A stretch of DNA of 64,000 nt from Roseovarius sp. (GCA_027493545.1 JAOSKR010000003.1:491360-555359), one strand, 5' to 3'; positions 40,571 through 50,503 are shown, counted from the stretch's first letter. Notes: generated by a model not told the origin, from the sequence alone. Numbers and translations: made by a program.

Positions 40571-41877
40571 CCGCCAAACCCAAAAGCCCCGCCGCCGAGG
40601 TCCAGAAGGACGACTCGATGCTTCTGCAAAAGGCGATGATGGCCAAGCACTACGACCGTCTCGCCGATGCCAAGGAAAATGGTGAAAAGGTCGCCTCGAC
40701 CTTCGTGCCCGGCAACCTCAACGAGTTGCTGATGTGCTTCGACCTGGTCAACAACCTGCCCGAGGTCAACGCCATCCAGGCCGGCCTGCGCCGGCAGTCG
40801 GGCGGCTACATCATGGAGGCCGAGCGCGCCGGTCATTCCGAGGACGTCTGCACCTATGTGAAATCCGACATCGGGATGATGGCCAAGGGCAATATCGGCC
40901 CCAACGGCCGCAAGCTGCCCGACCCCGACGTCCTGATGCTCAGCTATACCGGCTGCTTCACCTTCATGAAGTGGTTCGAGCTGCTGCGCGAGCAGTACAA
41001 GTGCGAGACGATCTTCCTGCAGACCCCCTATCTGGCCGACGGCAAGATCACGCCGAACATGGTCCAGTACATGGTCAAGCAGTTCAAGGAGGACGTCATC
41101 CCCAAGCTGGAAAAGGTCTCGGGCGTCAAGTTCGACATCGACCGGCTGCGCGAGTACCTCAGGAAGTCGGCCAAGGCCGAGGATGACCTCGTTCATGTCC
41201 TGCAGTCGGCCAAGAACAAGCCCTCGCCGATCGATGCCTATTTCGGCGGCATCTACTACATCGGGCCGATCTTCGGTGCCTTCCGCGGCACCGACGACGC
41301 GATCGACTACTACAGGTTCCTCCGCCAGGAGGTCGACGACCGCGTCGCCAAGGGTCTGGGCCCGGTCACCCCCGACGGGGTGATGGAGGAAGAAAAGTAC
41401 CGCCTCGTGGTCGAGGGTCCGCCCAACTACACCAGCTTCCGCCAGTTCTGGAAGATGTTCTACGAGGAAGGCGCGACCGTGGTCGCCTCGTCCTATACCA
41501 AGGTCGGCGGCACCTACGATTACGGCTTCCGCCACGACCCCGACCGGCCGCTGGAAACGCTCGCGGAATACTGCCTCGGCGTCTACACCAACCGCAGCCT
41601 GCCGATGCGTATCGACATGCTGTGCCGCTATATCGAGGAATACGAGGCCGACGGCCTGCTGATCAACTCGATCAAGAGCTGCAACAGCTTCTCGGCCGGG
41701 CAGCTGCTGATCATGCGTGAGGTCGAAAAGCGCACCGGCAAGCCGGCGGCCTTTGTCGAGACCGACCTTGTCGACCCGCGCTATTTCTCGGCGGCCAACG
41801 TCAAGAACCGTCTCGAAAGCTATTTCCAGATGATCGAACAAAAGCGCAGTGGCGCGAAAAAGGAGACGGCAGCATGA
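40567..41877 (+). CDS. bcrB: Benzoyl-CoA reductase subunit B
   Basis: 436 residues, the second HgdB-type subunit. Candidate cluster cysteines are in [29 protein letters not shown] and [16 protein letters not shown]. Length matches the ~435-residue Thauera BcrB. It is translationally coupled to bcrC and bcrA by 4-bp overlaps, fitting fixed subunit stoichiometry. Confidence 0.94.
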   Translation: MTAKPKSPAAEVQKDDSMLLQKAMMAKHYDRLADAKENGEKVASTFVPGNLNELLMCFDLVNNLPEVNAIQAGLRRQSGGYIMEAERAGHSEDVCTYVKSDIGMMAKGNIGPNGRKLPDPDVLMLSYTGCFTFMKWFELLREQYKCETIFLQTPYLADGKITPNMVQYMVKQFKEDVIPKLEKVSGVKFDIDRLREYLRKSAKAEDDLVHVLQSAKNKPSPIDAYFGGIYYIGPIFGAFRGTDDAIDYYRFLRQEVDDRVAKGLGPVTPDGVMEEEKYRLVVEGPPNYTSFRQFWKMFYEEGATVVASSYTKVGGTYDYGFRHDPDRPLETLAEYCLGVYTNRSLPMRIDMLCRYIEEYEADGLLINSIKSCNSFSAGQLLIMREVEKRTGKPAAFVETDLVDPRYFSAANVKNRLESYFQMIEQKRSGAKKETAA

Positions 41878-43227
41878 AAACCTATGTTGGCATTGATCTG
41901 GGATCGACCACCACCAAGGCGATCCTGCTCGACGAGGCGGGCGACGTGCTCGGCCGCGGCATCACCAACTCGCGGTCGAACTACGACACCGCCTGCAGCG
42001 TGGCCAAGCAGGAGGCGCAGATCGACGCGCGCTTCACCCTCTTCCGCCGGGCCTTCGGCGGCGAGGTGACCGGCTCCGACATCGAGATCTTCCTGGCCGA
42101 CCTGGAACGCTCGTTCCGGCTGGAACAGTTCCTCGAGCAACTTGGCGACCTCGAGGAGACCTGCGTCGGGCAGGTTCGCGGTGACCGGTTCGAAGAACAG
42201 GGAACGGCCGTCAAGGAGGCACTGGCCGAGGTCTTTCGCCGCCTTCGCGGCGAGGCACCGGCGATGTTCGGCCCCGAGGCCGAGCGCAAGTCGGACTTCT
42301 TCCGCGACATCGCGGGATCGCGCTATCTCGAGCATGCCGAGACCGTGGCGCGCGAGGCCGCGCTGTCCTATGACCTGATGCTCAACGTCTACGACAAGTC
42401 GATCATCGCGGTCGAGAACCGCCCGCCCTCAGGCAGCCTCAACCAGAAGTTCCGCAGCGCCCTCGACCGGGTGCGCGCCGGCGACGTCTCCCAGGCCGAG
42501 GCCGATGCCGCGCTTTTGTCGCGCATCTCCGGCATGCTCGATATCGAGCTCGAGGAAGCCTATGTCGTCGGCACCGGCTACGGCCGCGTGACGCTGCCCT
42601 TCCCCAAGGAGCACATCCGCTCGGAAATCCTCTGCCACGGGCTGGGGGCGCACATGATGTATCCCAACACCCGCACGGTGCTGGATATCGGCGGGCAGGA
42701 TACCAAGGGCATCCAGATCAACGACCGGGGCATCGTCGAGAACTTCCAGATGAACGACCGCTGTGCCGCCGGCACCGGGCGCTATCTGGGCTATATCGCC
42801 GACGAGATGAACATGGGCCTGCACGAGCTGGGGCCGATGGCGCTGAAATCCGACAAGCCCTCGCGCATCAACTCGACCTGCACCGTCTTTGCCGGCGCCG
42901 AGTTGCGCGACCGGCTGGCACTGGGCGAGCGGCGCGAGGACATTCTCGCCGGTCTGCACCGGGCGATCATCCTGCGCTCGATGTCGATCCTGTCGCGGTC
43001 GGGCGGGGTGGCCGACGAGTTCACCTTTACCGGCGGCGTGGCCAAGAACGAGGCCGCGGTGCGCGAACTCAGGAAGCTCATCAGCGAGAACTACGGGGAG
43101 GTGACGATCAACATCAACCCGGACTCGATCTATACCGGTGCGCTGGGGGGCCGAATTCGCCCGCCGCGCCGCCGAGGGTCGCATGGAAGGCATCGAGGAA
43201 GATTTCGAGCAAGGAGTGGTGGCATGA
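41874..43227 (+). CDS. bcrA: Benzoyl-CoA reductase subunit A, ATPase (one frameshift)
   Basis: ASKHA-fold ATPase that, with BcrD, couples ATP hydrolysis to low-potential electron transfer. The phosphate loop is [23 protein letters not shown] and [14 protein letters not shown] are further nucleotide motifs. Cysteines for the [4Fe-4S] cluster bridging A and D are in [14 protein letters not shown] and [11 protein letters not shown] run at 43145-43150 has one G too many; removing it restores [16 protein letters not shown] and the stop at 43225-43227, giving about 450 residues. As written, the frame reads straight into bcrD. Confidence 0.92.
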
Positions 43228-44069
43228 CACTGACAGCAGGGATTGATGTGGGCACCGGTGCGGTCAAGGCCGCGCTCTTTCGGGTCGAGAACGGCAAGGA
43301 GGAGTGGCTGTCGCGCTCGCTGATGCGCATCCGCCAGCGCGACCCGCTGGAACTGGCGCGCGAGGCCTTCGAGCAGACGCTCGAGGACGCGGGGATCAGG
43401 GAAAAGGATCTCGACTATATCGCCACCACCGGCGAGGGCGAATCGATCCCCTTCCACACCGGGCACTTCTATTCGATGACCACGCATGCGCGCGGGGCCC
43501 GGCATCTCGATCCGGCGGCGCAGGCGATGCTCGACTGCGGCGCGCTGCACGGTCGCGCCATCGTCACCGACGATCGCGGCAAGGTCGAGAAGTACAAGAT
43601 GACCAGCCAGTGCGCGTCCGGCTCTGGACAGTTCCTCGAGAACATCGCGCGCTACCTGGGCATCGCCCAGGACGAGATCGGCGAGCTTTCCAAGCAGGCC
43701 GACAACCCCGAGGAGGTGTCGAGCATCTGCGCGGTGCTCGCGGAAACCGACGTCATCAACATGGTCTCGCGCGGGATCACTTCGCCCAACATCCTCAAGG
43801 GCATCCATCTCAGCATGGCCAGCCGCCTGGCGCGGCTGCTGAAGTCCATCGGCGCCAACGGCAAGCGGGTGCTGGTCACCGGCGGGCTGGCGCAGGATGA
43901 CGGGCTGGTCGAGGCCATGCGCGAGGAGCTGGGCAAGATGCGGGGCATGGAATGCGAGGTCGCGAGCCACCCCGACTCGATCTATGCCGGCGCCATCGGC
44001 GCGGCGCTCTGGGGCGCGTTCCGGCATCAAAGACTTGCCGAATCCGGCACATTGCTCAAGGCTTCATGA
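43224..44069 (+). CDS. bcrD: Benzoyl-CoA reductase subunit D, ATPase
   Basis: 281 residues. The smaller ASKHA ATPase starts [19 protein letters not shown]. Cluster cysteines are in [19 protein letters not shown] and [38 protein letters not shown] is the adenosine motif. Length equals the Thauera BcrD. It overlaps bcrA by 4 bp and is followed by the ferredoxin gene. Confidence 0.93.
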   Translation: MTLTAGIDVGTGAVKAALFRVENGKEEWLSRSLMRIRQRDPLELAREAFEQTLEDAGIREKDLDYIATTGEGESIPFHTGHFYSMTTHARGARHLDPAAQAMLDCGALHGRAIVTDDRGKVEKYKMTSQCASGSGQFLENIARYLGIAQDEIGELSKQADNPEEVSSICAVLAETDVINMVSRGITSPNILKGIHLSMASRLARLLKSIGANGKRVLVTGGLAQDDGLVEAMREELGKMRGMECEVASHPDSIYAGAIGAALWGAFRHQRLAESGTLLKAS

Positions 44070-44091
44070 TACAGAAAAAGGAGACAAGTTC

Positions 44092-44340
44092 ATGGCGCTC
44101 AGAATCATGGAGAACTGCACCGCCTGCGACGCCTGCGTGCCGGTATGCCCCAACGAGGCGATCACCCCGGGTGATCCGATCTACGTGATCGACCCGTTCA
44201 AGTGCACCGAATGCGTCGGCGCCGAGGACGAGCCGCAATGCCAGCTCGTCTGTCCCGAGGAGGAGTGCATCGTTGCCGATCCCGAATGGGAGGAGAGCGA
44301 GGATGAACTCATGGCCAAATACGAGGCGCTGCACGGCTGA
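44092..44340 (+). CDS. fdx: 2[4Fe-4S] ferredoxin
   Basis: 82 residues with two cluster motifs, CTACDACVPVCP and CTECVGAEDEPQCQLVCP. The insert in the second motif and the acidic C-terminal tail (WEESEDELMAKYEALHG) are typical of the Allochromatium-type low-potential ferredoxins used by benzoyl-CoA reductase. It is the natural carrier between KorAB and BcrABCD. GGAG precedes the ATG; a terminator follows. Confidence 0.92.
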   Translation: MALRIMENCTACDACVPVCPNEAITPGDPIYVIDPFKCTECVGAEDEPQCQLVCPEEECIVADPEWEESEDELMAKYEALHG

Positions 44341-44372
44341 GACCGGCCGGAGCAGAACCGCATCTTGCCCTC

Positions 44373-44402
44373 CCCCCGCCGGATTCCGGCGGGGGTTTCT
44401 TT
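44373..44402 (+). terminator. Intrinsic terminator of the bcr operon
   Basis: A 10-bp stem (CCCCCGCCGG/CCGGCGGGGG) with a 3-nt loop is followed by TTTCTTT. Confidence 0.92.
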
Positions 44403-44521
44403 CCTGCTGTCACTGACCGTTGCCGGCCAAAGCCGTGCGGCCGTGCGCGCGCGCGCCCTTTACCGGGGCGTTTCGGGTTGATGGCAAAGACCGGCCCGCA
44501 TCCCCGGGCTGGCTGGCGCAT

Positions 44522-44998
44522 TCACTCGCCGGTGCGGATGTCGCGCGAATCGAGCAACGGCGCGGCGTCGAGATCGGCGGCGTTGAGCATCATTGCCACC
44601 CGTTCCAGCGCCGCCACCAGCATCGACTGTTCCCAGTCCTCGAGCGCCTCGAAGCGCTTGACGAACTGCTGTTGCAGCGGGTCGGGGGCATTGTCGATCG
44701 TGGCCCGGCCCAGATCGGTCAGGATGATGTTGGTCTGACGCCGGTCGGTATGCGATTTCTCTCGCATGACCAGCCCCTTGCGCACCAGCTTGTCGACCAG
44801 CGCCGTCACAGTCGCCTGGCTGACCAGCATCCGCTGCGCGATCCCGGTGGCGGTGGTGTGCCCGGTCTCGGCGATCAGCTGAAGAGCGCGGAACTGTACT
44901 GCCGTCAACCCCGCCGACTGCGCCAGTTCGCGCGCATAGGTGTCGGTCGCGCGCAGGATCCGGCGCAGGGCGATCAGGCAGACGTCGATGCGTTCCAT
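44522..44998 (-). CDS. ectR: MarR-family regulator of ectoine genes, EctR-like
   Basis: 158 residues from MERIDVCLIALRRILRATDTY. The MarR winged helix includes IAQRMLVSQATVTALVDKLV and the wing EKSHTDRRQTNIILT. The C-terminal LQQQFVKRFEALEDWEQSML is characteristic of EctR, which represses ectABC-ask in methylotrophs. It is divergent from ectA, and an inverted repeat lies between them. It sits downstream of the bcr terminator, so a role as aromatic regulator was considered, but the C-terminal signature and position favour EctR. Confidence 0.83.
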   Translation of the reverse strand: MERIDVCLIALRRILRATDTYARELAQSAGLTAVQFRALQLIAETGHTTATGIAQRMLVSQATVTALVDKLVRKGLVMREKSHTDRRQTNIILTDLGRATIDNAPDPLQQQFVKRFEALEDWEQSMLVAALERVAMMLNAADLDAAPLLDSRDIRTGE

Positions 44999-45048
44999 GT
45001 CGGTATCCCGGGCGGGTTTCGGGCGGCTTTCCGGCAAGTACGATCTGA

Positions 45049-45077
45049 ATTCTACCTCAGGCACCGGATTCCGGCAA
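45049..45077 (-). promoter_or_regulatory. ectR promoter
   Basis: On the minus strand TTGCCG (45072-45077), a 17-bp spacer and TAGAAT (45049-45054). Transcription would start about 44 nt before the ectR ATG. Confidence 0.6.
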
Positions 45078-45088
45078 TCTTGCAAAAG

Positions 45089-45103
45089 CTTAGAGTTACT
45101 AAG
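45089..45103. promoter_or_regulatory. Candidate EctR operator
   Basis: CTTAG-AGTTA-CTAAG, a perfect 5-bp inverted repeat with a 5-bp centre, lies in the ectR-ectA gap. Its TTAG...CTAA form resembles the kind of site bound by EctR in methylotrophs. I could not fix the ectA promoter; TTGCAA at 45080-45085 is a possible -35 that abuts the repeat. Confidence 0.5.
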
Positions 45104-45243
45104 GAAAAATAGCACCTTGGGTCGTCTTGTAGCGGTATGCTGGTGCAATTACGCGACATATTGCCCATGAATGCTTCGTGGGTTGAAGTTTCCTGGTGAT
45201 CCAATTACTTTGACGATCGAAGCAATAAAGGAGAGCCTTACCG

Positions 45244-45774
45244 ATGAGACATTTTCTGGACCTGGCTGCCAAGGCCACCCCCGTGCTGCGCAAGCCCGCG
45301 GCCGAGGACGGGGCCGAGATCTGGGCGCTGATCCGGGAATGCAAGCCGCTCGACGAGAATTCGATGTATTGCAATCTCATCCAGTGCGACCATTTCCGCG
45401 ACACCTGCGTGCTGGCCGAACTGGGCGGCACCCCGGCGGGCTGGGTTTCGGCCTATGTCATGCCAAACGATCCCGAGACGCTTTTCGTATGGCAGGTGGC
45501 GGTGTCCGAGAGGGCCCGCGGCACCGGGCTGGGCGCGCTGATGCTGCAACACCTGCTGGGGCGCGACGCATGCCGGGGCGTGACCCGGCTGCAGACCACG
45601 ATCACGCGCTCGAACGCCGCATCCTGGGGCCTTTTCCGCAAGTTCGCCCGCCGTCACGGGCGCGGGCTGAGCACACAGGCCCATTTCGGGCAGGCGCTGC
45701 ATTTCCGCGGCCAGCACGACACCGAATACATGGTCACGATCGACCTGGCGGAAGAGCTGCGCAAGGCGGCCTGA
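45244..45774 (+). CDS. ectA: L-2,4-diaminobutyrate N-acetyltransferase
   Basis: 176-residue GNAT enzyme, second step specific to ectoine synthesis. The N-terminal core AEIWALIRECKPLDENSMYC and the substrate region LIQCDHFRDTCVLAEL are diagnostic of EctA; the acetyl-CoA loop is SERARGTGLGALML. It heads ectA-ectB-ectC-ask, with AGGAG before the ATG. Confidence 0.95.
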   Translation: MRHFLDLAAKATPVLRKPAAEDGAEIWALIRECKPLDENSMYCNLIQCDHFRDTCVLAELGGTPAGWVSAYVMPNDPETLFVWQVAVSERARGTGLGALMLQHLLGRDACRGVTRLQTTITRSNAASWGLFRKFARRHGRGLSTQAHFGQALHFRGQHDTEYMVTIDLAEELRKAA

Positions 45775-45846
45775 GCCGAGCGGCCCGACAGCGCGCCGCC
45801 GATTGCGCGCCGTCGCCCGCGACCAAAATCGACAAAAGGAGTTCCC

Positions 45847-47136
45847 ATGCCGACTGACAAGTCAGCTGACAAGACCGTTTTCGACCGACGCGAATCGGAG
45901 GTGCGCAGCTATTGCCGCAGCATCGACCGCGTCTTCACCCGCGCCCGCGGGTCCGAGATGACCGACGCCACCGGGCGCAGCTATATCGACTTTCTCGCCG
46001 GATGCTCGTCGCTCAACTACGGGCACAACGACCCCGACATGAAAGCGGCGCTGATCGAGCATATCGCCGGTGACGGGGTGGCGCACGGGCTCGACCTGCA
46101 CACCGATGTCAAGGCGCGCTTTCTGTCCGCGTTCGAGCGCCACATCCTCAAGCCTCGCGACATGGACCACAAGGTCATGTTCATCGGCCCGACCGGCGCC
46201 AATGCCGTCGAGGCCGCGCTCAAGCTCGCGCGCAAGGCCACCGGGCGGCGCAACGTCATCGCCTTCACCAACGGCTTTCACGGGGTGACGCTGGGGGCAT
46301 TGGCGGCGACCGCCAACGCCTATCACCGCGCCGGCGCGGGCACCACGCTCGACGGGGTGACGCGGATGCCTTTCGACCGCTACATGGGCGCAAGTTTTGA
46401 TACCGCCGACCTGATCGACGCGATGCTGAGCGACCGTTCGGGCGGCATCGACGCGCCGGCGGCGATCCTGCTGGAGACGGTGCAGGGCGAGGGCGGGCTC
46501 AATGCCGCCAGCCCCGAATGGGTGCGCCGGGTGGCGGAGCTTGCGAAAAAGCACGGCGCGCTCTTGATCGTCGATGACATCCAGGCCGGCTGCGGCCGCA
46601 CGGGGACGTTCTTTTCCTTCGAGGAGATGGGCGTGACCCCCGACATCGTGACAATGGCGAAATCCATCTCGGGCTTCGGGCTGCCGATGGCGCTGGCCCC
46701 GGTGCGCCCCGAATACGACATCTTCGGCCCGGCCGAGCACAACGGCACCTTCCGCGGCAACACCCACGCCTTCGTCACCGCCCGCGTGGCGATCGAGAAG
46801 TTCTGGGCCGATAGCCGCTTTCAGCAGGAGATCGCGGCGAAATCGGTCATCCTGACCACCGCGCTGGGCGAGATGGCCGAGATGGTCCCGGGCTCCCGGC
46901 TCAAGGGGCGGGGAATGATGCAGGGGGTCGATGTCGGCTCGGGTGAACTGGCGGCGGCGATCTGTGCGCGCGCGTATCAGCAGGGTTTGATCATCGAGAC
47001 TTCGGGCCCCGACGACCAGGTGGTCAAGGTGCTGGCGCCGCTGACCACGCCCGAGGCCACCTTCCGCAAGGGGCTCTCGATCCTGTGCGACGCGGTGCGC
47101 GACGTCACCGCCTCGGCGAAAATGGCGGCGGAGTGA
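45847..47136 (+). CDS. ectB: Diaminobutyrate--2-oxoglutarate transaminase
   Basis: 429-residue class III PLP aminotransferase that makes 2,4-diaminobutyrate from aspartate semialdehyde. It shows DFLAGCSSLNYGHNDP, FIGPTGANAVEAALKLA, the PLP aspartate in IVDDIQAGCGRTG and the Schiff-base lysine in VTMAKSISGFGLPMA. AAAGGAG precedes the ATG. ectC follows after 4 bp. Confidence 0.95.
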   Translation: MPTDKSADKTVFDRRESEVRSYCRSIDRVFTRARGSEMTDATGRSYIDFLAGCSSLNYGHNDPDMKAALIEHIAGDGVAHGLDLHTDVKARFLSAFERHILKPRDMDHKVMFIGPTGANAVEAALKLARKATGRRNVIAFTNGFHGVTLGALAATANAYHRAGAGTTLDGVTRMPFDRYMGASFDTADLIDAMLSDRSGGIDAPAAILLETVQGEGGLNAASPEWVRRVAELAKKHGALLIVDDIQAGCGRTGTFFSFEEMGVTPDIVTMAKSISGFGLPMALAPVRPEYDIFGPAEHNGTFRGNTHAFVTARVAIEKFWADSRFQQEIAAKSVILTTALGEMAEMVPGSRLKGRGMMQGVDVGSGELAAAICARAYQQGLIIETSGPDDQVVKVLAPLTTPEATFRKGLSILCDAVRDVTASAKMAAE

Positions 47137-47140
47137 TCCC

Positions 47141-47532
47141 ATGATCGTGCGTGATTTCAACGATATCGTTGCCAACGAGCGCGACCGCGTCGTGAGCGAT
47201 GCCAAATGGTCGTCGGTGCGGATGCTGCTGGCCTCGGACGGGATGGGATTTTCGTTTCACATCACCTTTCTCGAGCCCGGGTCCGAGCACATCTTCGAGT
47301 ACAAGAACCATTTCGAGAGCGTCTACTGCATGTCGGGCACCGGCTCGATCACCGATCACGCCACCGGCGAGACTCACGAAATCAGGCCGGGCATCATGTA
47401 CGCGCTCGACCGGCACGACCGCCACACCCTGCGCGCTGTCGAAGAGCTGGTGATGGCCTGCGTCTTCAACCCCCGGTGGCCGGCAACGAGGTGCACCGCG
47501 CCGACGGCTCCTATGCGCTGGAAGAGGGCTGA
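47141..47532 (+). CDS. ectC: L-ectoine synthase (one frameshift)
   Basis: Cupin-fold enzyme that cyclises N-acetyldiaminobutyrate to ectoine. MIVRDFNDIVANERDRVV at the start, FEYKNHFESVYCMSGTGSI and YALDRHDRHTLRA mark the cupin and iron-binding region. A C5 run at 47470-47474 should be C6; after correction the protein ends GNEVHRADGSYALEEG and is about 130 residues, the usual length. Without correction the frame runs into ask. Confidence 0.93.
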
Positions 47533-47554
47533 GCGCCCCGAAAGGCACGAAAAG

Positions 47555-48988
47555 ATGGATTTTCCAAAGCACACCGTCGAAAAGATCGGCGGCACCTCGA
47601 TGAGCCGCGTCAACGAACTGGTCGGCTCGCTCCTGATCGGCGAGCGCGAGGGTGCCGGACTTTATGGCCGCATCTTCGTGGTCTCGGCCTTCGGCGGCAT
47701 CACCGACCTGCTCCTGGAGCACAAGAAATCGGGGCAGCCCGGCGTCTACGGGCTTTTCGCCAACGATGACGACGATCACGGCTGGCTCGATGCGCTGAGC
47801 CGGGTGGGCGCCGCAATGCGCGAGGCCCACGGCGCGGTGCTCGACCATCCCGGCGATCTGAGCATGGCCGACGAGTTCGTGCGCGAGCGCATCGAGGGCG
47901 CGCGCTCGTGTCTCTTCGATCTGCAACGGCTCTGCTCGTTCGGGCATTTCCGCCTGTCCGACCAGATGCTGGTGATACGCGAACTGCTGTCGGGGCTGGG
48001 CGAGGCGCATTCGGCCTTCGTCACCACGCTCTTGCTGCAACGCCACGGGGTCGACGCGCGGTTCGTCGATCTCAGCGGCTGGCGCGACGAGGCCGATCTG
48101 AACCTGAAAGAACGCATCACCACGGGGCTCAGGGACATCGACCTGAGTACCGAGTTGCCGATCGTCACCGGCTACGCGCAATGCGCCGAAGGTTTGATGC
48201 GCGAATACGACCGCGGCTATTCCGAGGTGACGTTTTCCAACATCGCCGCGCTCACCGGCGCCCACGAGGCGATCATCCACAAGGAATTCCATCTCTCGTC
48301 GGCCGATCCGGGGCTCGTGGGCGAGGGCAGGGCGCGCAAGATCGGCCATACCAACTATGACGTGGCCGACCAGCTGGCCAACATGGGGATGGAGGCGATC
48401 CACCCCAACGCCGCCAAGATCCTGCGCCGCGCGGGCGCTGACGCTGCGGGTGACCAATGCGTTCGATCCCGGCGATCCGGGCACCCGCATCGACGACGCG
48501 CCGGCCGAGACCCCGGGCGTCGAGATCGTCACCGGCCTTGGCGTGGTGGCGCTGGAGCTTTCGAGCAGGACATGGTCGGCGTGAAGGGCTACGACGCGAC
48601 CGCGCTCGAGGCGCTCAGGCGCCATAATGTCTGGATCGTGTCCAAGACCTCGAACGCCAATACCATCACCCATTACGTCAAGGCATCGCTCAAGACCGCG
48701 CGGCGGGTCATCGCCGATATCGAGGCGGCCTACCCGCAGGCCGAGGTCGGCGCGCGGTCGCTGGCGCTGGTGGCGGTGATCGGGCGCGACCTGAGCGGGC
48801 AACGCGTGCTGGGCCGCGGCCTGCGGGCGCTCGACGAGGCCGGCATCGACGTCGTCGCCGCCCAGCAGAGCCCGCGCAACGTCGAGGCGCAATTCGCGGT
48901 GTCGCGCGAGGATCGCGAAGCGGCGGTGCGCTGTCTGCACGACGTCTTCGTGTCTGAAAAGGGCACCGGGCTGGCCGCAGCCGCCTGA
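47555..48988 (+). CDS. ask: Ectoine-specific aspartate kinase (two frameshifts)
   Basis: Aspartokinase that primes the pathway with aspartyl phosphate and is typically insensitive to feedback by end-product amino acids. It begins MDFPKHTVEKIGGTSMSRVN, with the KIGGTS nucleotide motif and two C-terminal ACT-like regions (DMVGVKGYDATALEALRRH, ARSLALVAVIGRDLSG). The frame breaks near 48431-48440 (extra base) and 48559-48561 (missing T); the middle segment LTLRVTNAFDPGDPGTRID is read in another frame. Corrected length is about 477 residues. Last gene of the ect operon. Confidence 0.9.
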   Translation: MDFPKHTVEKIGGTSMSRVNELVGSLLIGEREGAGLYGRIFVVSAFGGITDLLLEHKKSGQPGVYGLFANDDDDHGWLDALSRVGAAMREAHGAVLDHPGDLSMADEFVRERIEGARSCLFDLQRLCSFGHFRLSDQMLVIRELLSGLGEAHSAFVTTLLLQRHGVDARFVDLSGWRDEADLNLKERITTGLRDIDLSTELPIVTGYAQCAEGLMREYDRGYSEVTFSNIAALTGAHEAIIHKEFHLSSADPGLVGEGRARKIGHTNYDVADQLANMGMEAIHPNAAKILRRAGADAAGDQCVRSRRSGHPHRRRAGRDPGRRDRHRPWRGGAGAFEQDMVGVKGYDATALEALRRHNVWIVSKTSNANTITHYVKASLKTARRVIADIEAAYPQAEVGARSLALVAVIGRDLSGQRVLGRGLRALDEAGIDVVAAQQSPRNVEAQFAVSREDREAAVRCLHDVFVSEKGTGLAAAA

Positions 48989-49060
48989 ACGTCCGCGCCA
49001 CCGGTTTACCCCCCGCCGAAAGCGCGCTACCACCCTACGCGACGCAGCGCGGGGGGCTTG

Positions 49061-50503
49061 ATGGACGCATATTGGCAGAATTTCATTGATGGCGCCTGGA
49101 CGGATGGCGGCGCGGGACGGGCCGAGGTGATCGACCCCGCTACCGGCGCGGTGCTGGCCGCGCAGGCGATGGCCGACGCCGCCGACGTCGACCGCGCGGT
49201 GCAGGCCGCCGCGCGCGTTCATGCATCGGGCGTGCTGACCGACCTGCGCCCGGTCGAGCGCGGGCGCATGGTGCAGGCGATGGGCCGCTACCTGCTCGAG
49301 CACCGGGACGAGGTGGCGGAAATCCTGACGCTGGAGCAGGGCAAGCCGCTTTGGGAGGCGCGAGCCGAGATCGCCGGCGCGGCGCGTTATTTCGAGTATT
49401 ACGGCAATCAGGCCGAAACGCTCGAGGGCCGCTCGATCCCGCTCGGCGCGGGCTATGTCGATTTCACCCAGCTGGAGCCCTACGGCGTCTCGGCCCAGAT
49501 CATCCCGTGGAATTTTCCCGTGGAGATTGCCGCGCGCTCGATCGCGGCGGGGCTGGCGGCGGGCAATGCCTGCGTGGTCAAGACCTCCGAGCTGACGCCG
49601 CTTTCCAGCGCCTGTCTCGCGCGTGCGGCGGTCGCGGCGGGGCTGCCCGCGGGTGCGGTCAACATCCTGTGCGGCTGGGGGCACGAGGCCGGCGCGGCGC
49701 TGGCGGCGCATCCTGCCATCAACCAGATGGTCTTTACCGGCTCGGTCGAGACCGGCATCGCCATCGCCCGGGCGGCGGCGGGGAACGTCGTGCCCTGCGT
49801 GCTGGAGCTGGGCGGCAAGTCGGCGGCAATCGTGCACGAGGATGCCGATCTCGACGCCTTCGGGGCCGATATCCGCCGCGGCATCTTTTCCAATGCCGGG
49901 CAGGTCTGTTCCGCCATGAGCCGCATCCTGGTGCATGAAAGCCTCTATGACGAGGTGGTCGAGCGCGCCGGTACCATCGCACGGGGGCTGTCGGTGGGGC
50001 CGGGGATCGAGCGCACCGAGCCGGGCCACGGAATGGGCCCGATGGTGAGCGAGGCCCAGCGCGACCGTGCCGCGGCGATGGTGACCGCAGCAGAGCGCGC
50101 CGGCGCCCGCGCCGCCGCCGGCGGGCGGGTGATGAACATCCCCGGCGCGTTTCTCGAGCCCACGGTGATGGCCGATGTCGCCCCCGACATGGCGATTGCC
50201 CGGGACGAGGTTTTCGGCCCGGTCCTGTCGGTCATCCCGTTTCGCGACGAGGCCCGGGCGATCGCCATCGCCAACGGCACCCGCTACGGGCTGGTTGCGG
50301 GCGTCTTTACCCGCGACCTCGACCGCGCAACGCGGGCGGCGCGGGGCTTGCGCGCGGGGCAGGTCTTTGTCAACGAATGGTTCGCCGGCGGGGTCGAGAC
50401 ACCCTTTGGCGGCTACGGGCGGTCGGGATACGGGCGCGAAAAGGGGCGCGAGGCGCTCCTGAACTACGTGCAGACCAAGAACGTGGCGATCAGAACGCGA
50501 TAG
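49061..50503 (+). CDS. NAD(P)-dependent aldehyde dehydrogenase
   Basis: 480 residues. ALDH-fold enzyme with the cofactor and catalytic motifs IIPWNFP, VFTGSVETG, the general base in LELGGKSAAIV and the nucleophile cysteine in NAGQVCSAMSR. The start ATG at 49061 follows a GCGGGGGG tract. It starts 72 bp after ask with no clear terminator between, but its partners are the next two genes. It could be a betaine-, gamma-aminobutyraldehyde- or aryl-aldehyde dehydrogenase; the sequence does not decide. Confidence 0.88.
   Translation: MDAYWQNFIDGAWTDGGAGRAEVIDPATGAVLAAQAMADAADVDRAVQAAARVHASGVLTDLRPVERGRMVQAMGRYLLEHRDEVAEILTLEQGKPLWEARAEIAGAARYFEYYGNQAETLEGRSIPLGAGYVDFTQLEPYGVSAQIIPWNFPVEIAARSIAAGLAAGNACVVKTSELTPLSSACLARAAVAAGLPAGAVNILCGWGHEAGAALAAHPAINQMVFTGSVETGIAIARAAAGNVVPCVLELGGKSAAIVHEDADLDAFGADIRRGIFSNAGQVCSAMSRILVHESLYDEVVERAGTIARGLSVGPGIERTEPGHGMGPMVSEAQRDRAAAMVTAAERAGARAAAGGRVMNIPGAFLEPTVMADVAPDMAIARDEVFGPVLSVIPFRDEARAIAIANGTRYGLVAGVFTRDLDRATRAARGLRAGQVFVNEWFAGGVETPFGGYGRSGYGREKGREALLNYVQTKNVAIRTR

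Noticed and set aside
41874..44069. An apparent 731-residue BcrA-BcrD fusion
   Set aside because: The join is an extra G in a six-G run at 43145-43150. Removing it restores the normal BcrA C-terminus and stop, and bcrD keeps its own start in a 4-bp overlap.
44522..44998. The MarR gene as a BadR-type regulator of the bcr operon
   Set aside because: It is separated from fdx by a strong terminator, is divergent from ectA, and has the EctR-type C-terminal signature.
47141..48988. An apparent EctC-aspartokinase fusion
   Set aside because: A C run at 47470-47474 lacks one base; correction restores the usual EctC end and a separate ask start at 47555.
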